From: Nocardiopsis sp. JB363
GTDB lineage: Bacteria; Actinomycetota; Actinomycetes; Streptosporangiales; Streptosporangiaceae
Direction of reading: 5' to 3'
Assembly: GCF_900143625.1 (NCBI RefSeq)
Contig: NZ_FRFF01000100.1
Location: 1 to 52,664 of the forward strand
Length of the DNA: 52,664 nt
The notes under the pieces are model-generated. The model had not been told where the DNA came from. It saw only the letters and a list, made by a program, of their open reading frames with translations, and searched no databases. Shown piece by piece: positions 16,856 through 26,000 of the stretch. Each line of letters starts with the position of its first letter. The stretch's first letter is position 1. The translations under genes were made by a program, and so were the position numbers.

Positions 16856-18774
16856 TGCGCGACGAAGGACACCGGCGCAGGGTCGGCGCGGTTCGGCCCA
16901 GCCACCTGATGTTCACCAGCGGGGTGGGGTCCTTGGTGGACCTGCCCAACTTCGCGGTGTTGGTGCGCGGGTTGGACGACTGGAACTACACCCACGCCTA
17001 CGGGTGGGAGAAGATCAGCGAGCCGCGCCTGTTGGAGGAGCTGCGCAAGCTCCCCGGAAACCGCAAGGTGGAGGAGTTGCGGCCGGCCCCGTGGACCGAG
17101 GGCACGGAGCAGGAGCCGGGTGGGCCCGCCGCCCGGGTGGGTGTGCCCACCACGCCGTTCCCCTCGAACTTCCGCTGTACCTCCTGTGACTACCTGGTCC
17201 CCTTGGACTCGGGCATGCTGGCGTTCGAGAACGCCAACCCGCATCGACCCCACGAAGCGAAGTTCACGCACGCCATCGGCAGGCACAGGGGGAAGAAGCC
17301 GCTGGCGGTCGCCGCCAGGTTCGTTCTGGCCTGTACCTCCGGTCACCTGGACGACTTCCCCTACGACCTCTTCGTGCATCGGGGCGGGTCCTGCCCCAAG
17401 GCCCAGCGCCCCCAACTGAAGATGGAGGACCGGGGCGGCAACATCGGCGCGAACGTGGAGCTGACCTGCGTCAACTGTGGCGAGCACCGCAACATGCGCG
17501 ACGCGAGCGGTGATCGTGGGTCGCAGAGTCTGCCCCGATGTCGGGGACGTCATCCGCACCTTCAGCAGCAGTTCGACCAGGACGGGTGTGGGAAGGCCCC
17601 GAAGGTGCTGGTGCTGGGCGCCTCGAACCAGTGGTTCTCCCAGATGCTGTCCGCCCTGGCCGTCCCCTCCGGGGGTGGTACCACCGAACTGGACAACCTC
17701 GTCGAGCAGTACTGGGACATGCTCAAGGACACCGCGAAGGAGGGGTACGCGGTCCTGCGCCAGTTCGCTCCACCCATGCGCGACCACTTCGGCAAGTGGG
17801 ACGACGACACCGTTCATGAGGCCACCGAACGCCACCGTGCGGTACTCGAAGGGGCATCGACCGCGCAAAAGGCCGAAGGTTACCCGGACCTGCGTACCGC
17901 GGAGTGGGAGGCGTTCTCCTCCCCCGACCTCCACGAACCCACACCCGACTTCGCGCTGCGCCGCCTTAATGACGGGGTCCCCGAGGAGCTGCGGGGAATC
18001 TTCACCGACGTGGTCCAGGTGGAGCGGCTCCGGGAGGTGCGGGCCCTGACCGCGTTCACCCGGCTGGACTCCCCGGACAAGGATGACCCGACCATGGTGG
18101 AGAGCGTCCGGTTGTCCCGTGAGGACCCGACCTGGCTGCCGGCCAGTGAGGTGCGCGGTGAGGGCATCTTCCTTCGGGTCTCGGACGACCTGCTTTCGGC
18201 GTGGGAGAAGCGGGTCACCGAGAGCACGGCGATGCACCTGCACAGGGAGGCCTACGGGACCTTCCGGGAGAAGCGGTACTCGGACCGGGTCGGCTCGGGG
18301 TTCGAGCGGATGCGGCACTGGCCCGGTGAGCGCTACATCGCTCTGCACACCCTGTCGCACCTGCTGATCCGGGCGATCGCGCTGGACTGCGGGTACGACG
18401 CGGCCAGCCTGTCCGAGCGGATCTACGCCGGGAGCGAGGAGGACCCGCGTGGCGGCATCCTCATCTACACCGCCGTCCCCGACGCCGAGGGCACCTTGGG
18501 TGGGCTGGTCTCCCAGGCCGAATCCGGCCGCTTGCCCCATCTGGTGCGTCAGGCGCTGCGCGGTGCGATGCGCTGTTCCTCCGACCCGCTGTGCGCGGAG
18601 CGGCTACCGCAGCCGCAGGCGGACTTCCTGCACGGCGCGGCCTGCCACGTGTGCCTGTTCGTCTCCGAGACCACCTGTGAGAACGGCAACCGGTTCCTGG
18701 ACCGGCGGTTCGTGGTGCCGGTCGGAGGCGCGGGGCAGGAGCAGGGGCTGGCCCTCTACCCTGAGGTTCCGTGA
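16855..18774 (+). CDS. drmB: DISARM DrmB, DUF1998 protein
   Basis: A 639-aa partner of DrmA. It shows paired cysteines CTSCDY (about residue 108) and CVNCGEH (about 205) and the DUF1998 core HTLSHLLIRAIALDCGY (about 498-514) ending in ASLSERIY. A C-terminal cysteine cluster (CSSDPLC, CHVCLF, TTCENGN) probably binds zinc. The frame could begin at a TTG (16852), but the ATG at 16855 follows AAGGAG and overlaps the drmA stop as TGATG. DUF1998 proteins act with helicases in DISARM, Dpd and other systems. Confidence 0.92.
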   Translation: MRDEGHRRRVGAVRPSHLMFTSGVGSLVDLPNFAVLVRGLDDWNYTHAYGWEKISEPRLLEELRKLPGNRKVEELRPAPWTEGTEQEPGGPAARVGVPTTPFPSNFRCTSCDYLVPLDSGMLAFENANPHRPHEAKFTHAIGRHRGKKPLAVAARFVLACTSGHLDDFPYDLFVHRGGSCPKAQRPQLKMEDRGGNIGANVELTCVNCGEHRNMRDASGDRGSQSLPRCRGRHPHLQQQFDQDGCGKAPKVLVLGASNQWFSQMLSALAVPSGGGTTELDNLVEQYWDMLKDTAKEGYAVLRQFAPPMRDHFGKWDDDTVHEATERHRAVLEGASTAQKAEGYPDLRTAEWEAFSSPDLHEPTPDFALRRLNDGVPEELRGIFTDVVQVERLREVRALTAFTRLDSPDKDDPTMVESVRLSREDPTWLPASEVRGEGIFLRVSDDLLSAWEKRVTESTAMHLHREAYGTFREKRYSDRVGSGFERMRHWPGERYIALHTLSHLLIRAIALDCGYDAASLSERIYAGSEEDPRGGILIYTAVPDAEGTLGGLVSQAESGRLPHLVRQALRGAMRCSSDPLCAERLPQPQADFLHGAACHVCLFVSETTCENGNRFLDRRFVVPVGGAGQEQGLALYPEVP

Positions 18775-19547
18775 ACCACAGCATGAACATCCCCGCTTTC
18801 GAGGAGGCCGCGTCCGCGGCCTCCTCCGCCCTCGGCGGCGCCGGTCTGCGTGAACTCGCCACTCGTGTCGCCGAGGGTTGGCCGGAACAGGCGATCCTGG
18901 GTTCGGTCCGGGACCGGCGCGCGGTCGCCCCGGTACTGGCCGCCCTGACCGCCGACGCCGTACCGGCCATCGAGGCCGCGGCGTTCCTGCGCGGACTGGC
19001 CGCCGGGCACGCCGCCGCCACCGGCGAGGTCTCGGTGGAGACGGTGTGGACCGGCCCGTCGAGCCACTCGGTGCCGGTGCGCTCCACCGCCCAGGCCCTC
19101 TTGGACGTGATCGCCGAAGCCCGCACCGAGCTGGTGCTGATGACCTACTCCGCCAAGCGTCGTCCGGACATTCGACAGGCCTTGGCCGACGCGGTGGCAC
19201 GCGGGGTCTCGGTTTCGGTGGTGGTGGAGACCCTGGCCGGGGCGGGCGGGGCGATCAGCGGCACCGAACCCGGGCAGGCCTTCACCGGGATCGGCGGGGT
19301 CGACCTGTGGCACTGGCCGATGGGCCGGCGAGAGGGCAAGGGCGCCAAGGCGCACGCCAAGCTCGCGGTGGCCGACCGTCGGGCGCTGTTGGTGTCCAGC
19401 GCCAACCTCACCCAGTCCGGGGTCTCCACCAACATGGAGGCCGGTCTGTTGGTCCGTGGCGGGGCCGCCCCTCGACGGGTGGCCGAGCACGTCGCCGAGC
19501 TCCGCTCCCGAGGAGTCTTGGAGCGGATCCGGGTGGGTGACCACTGA
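18771..19547 (+). CDS. drmC: DISARM phospholipase D-fold nuclease DrmC
   Basis: A 258-aa PLD-family protein with a single HxKxxxxD motif, HAKLAVAD (about residues 193-200), followed by SSANLTQSG, so two copies would have to dimerise to build the active site as in Nuc-like nucleases. DrmC is a conserved member of DISARM loci but has been reported as dispensable in some of them. The GTG at 18771 overlaps the drmB stop; an ATG at 18783 is an alternative with a poorer ribosome-site distance. The stop overlaps the next methylase gene by TGATG, so the operon continues beyond canonical DISARM. Confidence 0.9.
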   Translation: MNHSMNIPAFEEAASAASSALGGAGLRELATRVAEGWPEQAILGSVRDRRAVAPVLAALTADAVPAIEAAAFLRGLAAGHAAATGEVSVETVWTGPSSHSVPVRSTAQALLDVIAEARTELVLMTYSAKRRPDIRQALADAVARGVSVSVVVETLAGAGGAISGTEPGQAFTGIGGVDLWHWPMGRREGKGAKAHAKLAVADRRALLVSSANLTQSGVSTNMEAGLLVRGGAAPRRVAEHVAELRSRGVLERIRVGDH

Positions 19548-21412
19548 TGGGTGCGGAGAGATCTCCTTCCACGCGGGCCCTGGTGGGTTCGGCCGACATC
19601 GCCCGGCTGGCCGGGGTGCGGCGGCCGGCGGTGAGCAACTGGCGGCGTCGGTTCGATGACTTCCCGGCGCCGGTGGACGGGGCGGCCGACCGTCCCCTGT
19701 TCGCTTTGGAGGAGGTTCGGAACTGGTGTCTTGAGCACGGCAAGGACTTCGAGACCGACGACGCCGATCTGTTGTGGCAGCGGGTGCGCACCGAGGTACC
19801 GGACCTCCGCCGGACCTCGTTCTTGGCCTATGTGGGGCGGTTGCTGACCGGGGAGATCCCTCGGGTAGGCGGGGACCCCGCTCCGGTCCAGGGGTGGGAG
19901 GTCCTGGCCGAGCAGGTGCTCACGGCCGAGGATCCGAACAGGTTGTTCGAAAGGCTCGCCCTGCGTTGGGGTTCGGGGCTCGGCCGGGCCGAGACCGACC
20001 CCGATCTGGGCGATTGGATGGCCGAGTTGGCCGGGGTCGCGCCGGGGCAGCAGGTGGTGGATCCCTCGTGCGGTGGCGGTGGCTCATTGGTGGCCGCGGC
20101 CCGGCTCGGGGCGACCACCGTGGTGGGTCAAGAACGCGACGCCGACGCGGTGGCCATCGCCCATGCGCGTCTGCGTCCGTTGGCGAAGCTGTGCGTGACG
20201 GCGGTCGGCGACACCCTGCGTGCCCCGCGTCCGGTGTTGGCGACCGAGCCGGCCGACGTGGTGCTGTGCGACCCGCCGTTCCGGGACCGGGACTGGGGGC
20301 ACGAGGAGCTGGCCGAGGACCCACGGTGGGTGTACGGGGTGCCGCCTCGGGGCGAGAGCGAGCTGGCGTGGGTGCAGCACTGTCTGTCCCTGGTGCGGCC
20401 GGGCGGCCGGGCGGTGGTGATGGTGCCGGCTTCGGTGTCCTACCGTCCCGGTGGTCGAAGGATCCGCGCCGCGCTGGTGCGGGCCGGGGCGTTGCGCGCG
20501 ATCCTGGAGGTGCCCGGGGACGGTGGCGAGTCCGGGCGGCAGGTCTGGGTAGTGATCGGACCCGAAAAGGGCGTCGAATCCCGGGTCCTTCTGGTCGGGG
20601 CGGTGGAGCGGGAGGAGTCCCTGCGCCTGTACCGGGACTTCCTCGCGGGCGACCTTCCCTCGGATGAGCCGCGGGCCATCGCCGTGGACGCCGGCGAGCT
20701 GATCGACGACGAGGTGGACCTGCGCCCCTCCCGGCACCTGGCGTTGGCCTCCCGTGGCCGCGCGGACGTGCACTACACCCCGTTGTTGGAGGAGTTGGAC
20801 GCCACCCTCTCCGAGGCCCGCGCACTGATCCGAGGGCTGGACTTCGATGGTGGCGGGGTGCCCATGACGACGTTGGGTGCCCTGATCGACCAGGGCGCGG
20901 TGGAGTCGCACCGGCCACCGATGGTCATGAGCACCGGGGAGGGAGACCTTCCGGTCCTGACCGTGGCGGACCTGCGCGCGGGTCGGCCCGCCGGTGAGCG
21001 ATGCGGGCCGGCACCCGGCCTGGTGACCACGGAGCCCGGTGACGTGGTGGTGGCCGAGACCGTGCGCGATACCCCGGTACGGGTGGTGTGCGAGGGCGGT
21101 GAAGTGCTGGGACCGCGTCTGGTGTTGCTGCGGGCGGTGCCCGATCGGCTCGATCCCGATTTCCTCGCCGGGGCGGTGCGACCCGAGGTGGTGGCCGCCG
21201 GCCGTACCGCCTCCGGCCGGGCCGACCTGCGCGGACTGGCGGTTCCGGCGTTGCCGGTGGAACAACAACGCGAACACGTACGGATGTGGGACGGGCTCCG
21301 GCGTCAGCGGGAGCTCTCCGAACGGATCGCGGAACTGGGTGATCGCCTGGCAGAGTTGGGAAATCGAGGACTGCGGGAGGGTGAGTTGAAGCCGGGGAAG
21401 GCGGAACCATGA
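19547..21412 (+). CDS. HTH-containing N6-adenine DNA methylase with C-terminal HsdS-like half-TRD
   Basis: A 621-aa protein with three parts. An N-terminal helix-turn-helix (DIARLAGVRRPAVSNWRRR, about residues 17-35) is followed by an HsdM-like methylase domain with SAM motif VDPSCGGGGS (about 170-179) and catalytic CDPPF (241-245). The C-terminal region (from about 440: PMTTLGALIDQG, then VLTVADLRAG and LAVPALPVEQQ) resembles a type I specificity half-domain. The fusion could thus methylate without a separate HsdS. It is distinct from drmMI and is coupled by overlaps both to drmC and to the kinase. Similar genes are common in Streptomyces, often beside kinases; a place in the DISARM operon is not part of the standard definition. 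Confidence 0.82.
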   Translation: MGAERSPSTRALVGSADIARLAGVRRPAVSNWRRRFDDFPAPVDGAADRPLFALEEVRNWCLEHGKDFETDDADLLWQRVRTEVPDLRRTSFLAYVGRLLTGEIPRVGGDPAPVQGWEVLAEQVLTAEDPNRLFERLALRWGSGLGRAETDPDLGDWMAELAGVAPGQQVVDPSCGGGGSLVAAARLGATTVVGQERDADAVAIAHARLRPLAKLCVTAVGDTLRAPRPVLATEPADVVLCDPPFRDRDWGHEELAEDPRWVYGVPPRGESELAWVQHCLSLVRPGGRAVVMVPASVSYRPGGRRIRAALVRAGALRAILEVPGDGGESGRQVWVVIGPEKGVESRVLLVGAVEREESLRLYRDFLAGDLPSDEPRAIAVDAGELIDDEVDLRPSRHLALASRGRADVHYTPLLEELDATLSEARALIRGLDFDGGGVPMTTLGALIDQGAVESHRPPMVMSTGEGDLPVLTVADLRAGRPAGERCGPAPGLVTTEPGDVVVAETVRDTPVRVVCEGGEVLGPRLVLLRAVPDRLDPDFLAGAVRPEVVAAGRTASGRADLRGLAVPALPVEQQREHVRMWDGLRRQRELSERIAELGDRLAELGNRGLREGELKPGKAEP

Positions 21413-22998
21413 CCGGGACGCGGGACAAGATGGTCCTGGAAGGGCGTTACGAGCTGGTCGCCGTACCCATGGGGCGCGGCGGCATGGGCGAGGTCTACGA
21501 GGGTCGCGACAGACGGCTGGAGCGGGAGGTGGCGGTCAAGTTCATCCGCTTCCCCGCCGACACCGACGAGGACGAACGCAAGACCATGGTGCGTCGGTTC
21601 GTGCGCGAGTCGCGGATCACCGCGGAGCTGCAACACCCCGGGGTGCCCGCGGTGTTCGACGCCGGGAGCCACGACGGTCGCCCCTACCTGGTGATGCAGC
21701 GGATCCACGGGGTGAGCGGCAGTGACCTGATCTCCGAACAGGAACGCCTGTCGGTGGGGTGGAGCGCGGGGATCGGCGCGCAGGTGTGTTCGGTGTTGGC
21801 CGCCGCGCACCGGGCCTCGTTGGTGCACCGGGACCTCAAGCCCGCCAACCTGATGCTGGAGCCCAACGGCACGGTGAAGGTGTTGGACTTCGGGTTGGCG
21901 GTGGCGTTGGACCGCACCGACTTCTCGCAGATCACCCGGACCGGGCACACCCCGGGCACCCCCGAGTACATGGCTCCGGAGCAGTTGATGGCGGGCATGG
22001 CCACGGCCCGCAGCGACCTGTACGCGCTGGGCTGCATCCTGTACGAGATGCTGACCGGGCAGCGGCTGTTCAGCGCCACGACCCCGTTCGCGGTGGCCAC
22101 CAAGCAGGCCAACGAGGTGCCGGGCCGGGTGCACGCGGTGCGGTCGGACGTGCCCGGGGAGCTGTCGGAGCTGGTGGGGGCGCTGTTGGAGAAGCGCCCG
22201 GAGGACCGGCCCGAGGACGCCGTGGAGGTGTACGGGCACCTGGTGGGGTTCACCGACGACCTCGAACCGATCCCGGGGGTGCTCGATCCGCCGTCGCTGC
22301 CCAACCCGCACCGGATGTACGGGGCGGTGCTGTCCCGGGTGTTCGGCTCGGGCGGCTCCCCCGCCCCGACTCGTGAACCCTCCCCCGTGCCGCAACCGGC
22401 TCCCGAGGAAGGACCCCTGTCCGGTGAGGGAGATCCGGCTTCCCCGTCGGAGCGGTCGATGATGAAGCGGGCCCGGGACGAGGCCGCCGAGCTGGTGTCC
22501 TCCTCCCGGTACCGGCAGGCCTCCGACACCCTGCGCGAGGCCGTGGTCGAGGCCTCGGAGGCGTTCGGCCGTACCGATCCGGAGGTGGTGAACCTGCGGG
22601 TGGAGTGGGCCAACGTCCTGTTCGAGGGTGGTGACTTCCGGCAGGCCGGACCGCTGTACGGACGGCTCGCCGAGGACCTGGGGCGGGCCCCGGGCAGCGA
22701 CCGGAGCCTGGTGTTCCGCTGCCGGTTGCAGGACGCCACGTGCCGGGCCCTGGCCGGGGACACCGCCGCCGCGCTGGAGTCGTTGACCGCGCTGTTGGCG
22801 GACGAGGTCGAGGCGTTCGGCTCCGATGACCACCGTCCCTTGGAGTTGCGCCGCCAGATCGGGCTGCTGGAGTTGGGGGCGGGACGGCGCGAGGAGGCGG
22901 GTCGCACCCTGCGTTCCCTGCGCGAGGACCTGGTGCGGTTGCGCGGTGCGAAGCACCCGGCCATCACCCAGATCGACGACCTGCTCAAGGCCGCTTGA
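21409..22998 (+). CDS. Cytosolic Hanks-type Ser/Thr protein kinase with helical repeat tail
   Basis: A 529-aa kinase. Motifs seen: Gly loop GRGGMGEVYEG (22-32), the ATP-anchoring Lys in VAVK (K44), catalytic HRDLKPANL (H140-D142), DFG (160-162), and YMAPEQL. After a Pro-rich linker (about 310-350) comes a TPR-like helical region that probably binds a partner. There is no membrane segment or PASTA domain, so it acts in the cytosol, unlike PknB. The ATG overlaps the methylase stop (ATGA) with GGAAGG upstream, making it the seventh gene of the DISARM operon. Kinases of this sort regulate or trigger Pgl/BREX and other defence systems; such a role here is inference. Confidence 0.88.
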   Translation: MTGTRDKMVLEGRYELVAVPMGRGGMGEVYEGRDRRLEREVAVKFIRFPADTDEDERKTMVRRFVRESRITAELQHPGVPAVFDAGSHDGRPYLVMQRIHGVSGSDLISEQERLSVGWSAGIGAQVCSVLAAAHRASLVHRDLKPANLMLEPNGTVKVLDFGLAVALDRTDFSQITRTGHTPGTPEYMAPEQLMAGMATARSDLYALGCILYEMLTGQRLFSATTPFAVATKQANEVPGRVHAVRSDVPGELSELVGALLEKRPEDRPEDAVEVYGHLVGFTDDLEPIPGVLDPPSLPNPHRMYGAVLSRVFGSGGSPAPTREPSPVPQPAPEEGPLSGEGDPASPSERSMMKRARDEAAELVSSSRYRQASDTLREAVVEASEAFGRTDPEVVNLRVEWANVLFEGGDFRQAGPLYGRLAEDLGRAPGSDRSLVFRCRLQDATCRALAGDTAAALESLTALLADEVEAFGSDDHRPLELRRQIGLLELGAGRREEAGRTLRSLREDLVRLRGAKHPAITQIDDLLKAA

Positions 22999-23007
22999 GG
23001 CCGGGAC

Positions 23008-23042
23008 CGGCCCGGGGTGGACGTCGTGTCCGCCCCGGGCCG
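23008..23042. terminator. Strong bidirectional terminator
   Basis: CGGCCCGGGGTGGAC (23008-23022) pairs with GTCCGCCCCGGGCCG (23028-23042): 15 bp with one G-U pair and a GTCGT loop. It sits ten bases after the kinase stop and fifteen before the stop of the convergent ATPase gene, so it can end both transcripts. Confidence 0.8.
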
Positions 23043-23056
23043 TTCGATTGCTCCGG

Positions 23057-26000
23057 TCACAGGTCCCGGTGGTGCCAGCAGCGGGCCAGGAGTGGTTCGA
23101 CCCGGTAGGTGTCGCCCTCGGCCCGGTCGAACACGCCCAGCGCGTCCAGGCACTCCACCGCGGTGTGGGGGTCGGGGTGGGCGTCCTTGAGCGCGACCGC
23201 CTCGACCAGGTCGCCGTGGGTGACCGACCCGTCGAGCAGTTCCACGATGGCGTCGAAGGCGGCGGCGAGGGGCCGGTGAGCGGTCAGGCCGACCTGGTCG
23301 ACCAACTCGGCGGCGCGGCCGGGCTGGGACAGCTCCTTGGTGAGTCGTTCCAGCGCCTTCTTCTCCTGGTACCGACCGGCCAGTTCCTGGGCGCGGTCCA
23401 CCAGGATCGGCCAACCCCCGGTGGTCTCCAGCAGGAGTTCCTGGCGTTCGGTCACCCCGAACAGACCGGTGTCCCGGGACCAGACCTGTAGAGACAGCCG
23501 GTCGTAACGGCGAAGTCGGACCACACCCACTCCACGGTGTTCGGGGTCGGCGAGCAGCGTCTCCCAGAACTTCGTCTGGCCGGGGTCTGAGACCAGGACC
23601 ACCGACCGGGTCACACCACGGCCGAGCGGGTTGCGTTCCAGTGCCGCACCCAGACTCGCCTGGCAGGTATCGGAACGGGAAGTAACGCGGGACAGATCGG
23701 ACAGGACGATGCGACGCTGCCCCTTACGCCCCTGTTGCAGGGCTTCCTCATAGCGGCGACGGTCCTGCGGTTCCTGAAGGTCGAAACGTCCGCCGAACTC
23801 ATCACGGACCGCCCTGATCGTCTCGGTGACGTCGGCGATACCCATCGCGGCCGAACCGAGCACCAAGCGCACCTGATTGGTGTGCCCACCGAGAAGGTCG
23901 TCGAGCTGGGCGGCGGTGAGCGGCGCGCGACGTCCGTCGTCGAGAGGACGTCGTAGGGCCAGCGCGATGGATTCCGCGGGAACCGTCTCGGAGTCGGCAT
24001 CCACGAGGGCCGTCATCACCGCGTCCTTGGTGCCCATCATTCTCAGCGCGTTGGCCGAACGCAGCCGCCATCCTCGCAGGTCACGGTTGTCGGCCAGCAA
24101 CCCGAGTCCCACCATCTCCTTGAGGTAGGCACGGAAGGCCTCCGAGTCGAGCCCCTCAAAACCCCTGGGCCAGTAGGCAAGGCACTCCTCACGCAACTCC
24201 ATCTCGCTCATACGCACGTCCAAGCCCTGTTCGTAGGCGTGGTGGGCGAGCACACAGGCGATGATGTTGTATCGCGGGTCCAAGTGGAGGGTGTCACGGA
24301 AGGTCTCGATGATGTCCTCCCGCAGTTCCGGGTCGCCTTCGACCGTCTCCACATCGGCGCGGGTGATGGTGTAGGGCGGTTCCTGTTCCCCTACACCGGT
24401 TCGACGCCGGTCATACATGTGGCGGAGCAGCCGATCACAGAACATCTGCAACAAGAAGGGCTGGTAGGAACAGTGCCCGAGGATCCGGTGAATCAGCTCT
24501 TCGTCGGCGAAGCGGAACCCGAGAGCTCCCATCGGACCGGTAACCAGGTCATAGGCGTGGCCAGGTCGGAGATGACCGATCATGGTCGGGCTCTGGGCCA
24601 GGTGTTTGAAGGTGTTATTGGACAGCTTCGCGAAACGCTGCACTGAGTGCAGGCCGGCGAAGACGACCTTGGCCCGGCCCTCAGCTCCGGCGAGCTGACC
24701 GAGTTCTTTGAGCCGGTTGGTCTCCAGGAACCGTGGAGCATCGGCCTCGAAAAATCCATCGGACTCGTCCAGCATGACCAGGAGCCTGCGCCGAGAGTCC
24801 ACGGTCAGCCAGTCCAGCACGCCCGCCCGGACCCGGTCGTAGGCCTTACCGCTGTCCCTGCGCTGTGGTTGCGGGGCCACACCGACCCCACGGAGCTCAC
24901 GCAGCAGGACGTCCCAGACCGCGTCCGCCCCTTGCGCCCCTTGGCCGATGGCCACCGTGCTCAACTCGATATGTACGGCCACCCGATCGGGGACACGCTC
25001 GAAGTGGCTCTTGGCGGAACGCAGCAGAGCCGATTTACCCAGCCCACGTCCACCGAAGACCACCTGTGTGTCCTCGGGATCGATCACGGCACTCCGTTCG
25101 GCCTCCCTGCCGTAGAACATCTCTGGAGGTACCAGGGAACGCTTCTTGCGCACGTAGGGCTGAACTGCGGCGAAGGGCAGCAGGACCGCGAGGGCGTTGG
25201 CGATCTGACGGTTGCCGTAGGCGGCCAGGTAGGCCAAGGCGGCATCGTCGACCACAATGACGGGGGTTCTGCTGCGTACCGCTTCCACGGCGAATCGACG
25301 TCGGACCTCGGCAGGCATGGTGCCCAGATAGGCGACCACCAGCGATTCGCCAGAGGTGTCCTTGTCCACCCAACTGCGCAGGAGGTCGGCGTGGGGCCGG
25401 CCCCAGCACACCATCACGCGTAGCCGTCCGTGCAGCTTGCTGCCGAACTCGGGAACGGTGGAGGCGCCGGTGCACGCGACCTTGGTGAACTCGAAGTAGC
25501 TCCGGTCGAGCCCCTTGTCCAATCGCAGTTCATGGAAGGAGGCCGTGGGCAGAACGTCGAAACCGACCAAGCGCAGAGACTGTACGAGCAGAGTACGGCG
25601 GCTGATCTGGTTTCGCTGCTTGGGCGAGGCCTCCCGGGCCTCACGCCAGATGTCCAGAGCGTCGGCGACGAGGTCCCGGGAGTCGCTGGGGAGCCCTCCG
25701 AAGTCCAGACCCGAGCCACCCCGTACGGCACCACCGGAGCGGGCCGTCTTCACGAGCGCGGGAGTGATGCCACGGGGCAGACCATCGGGGACACGAGGAA
25801 AGAAGTCGAGGAGGCGGTGGTCGTCCGTGGGTTCGGGGACGGGTTCGCCGATCTCACGCGAGTAGATGAGTTCCTCTGCGGTGAGCAACTGACCGTCCTC
25901 GATCAGGGAACGGATACGTCCCTCTTCCACGCCGGTGTGCACCGAGGGATCACCCAGTGCGTCGAGTCGCTCGATGAGTCGGGACGCCGCTTCTTGCCGG

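Noticed and set aside
16567..18540. A 657-codon minus-strand frame opposite drmB
   Set aside because: Shadow of the drmB codon pattern; drmB has the DUF1998 and cysteine motifs.
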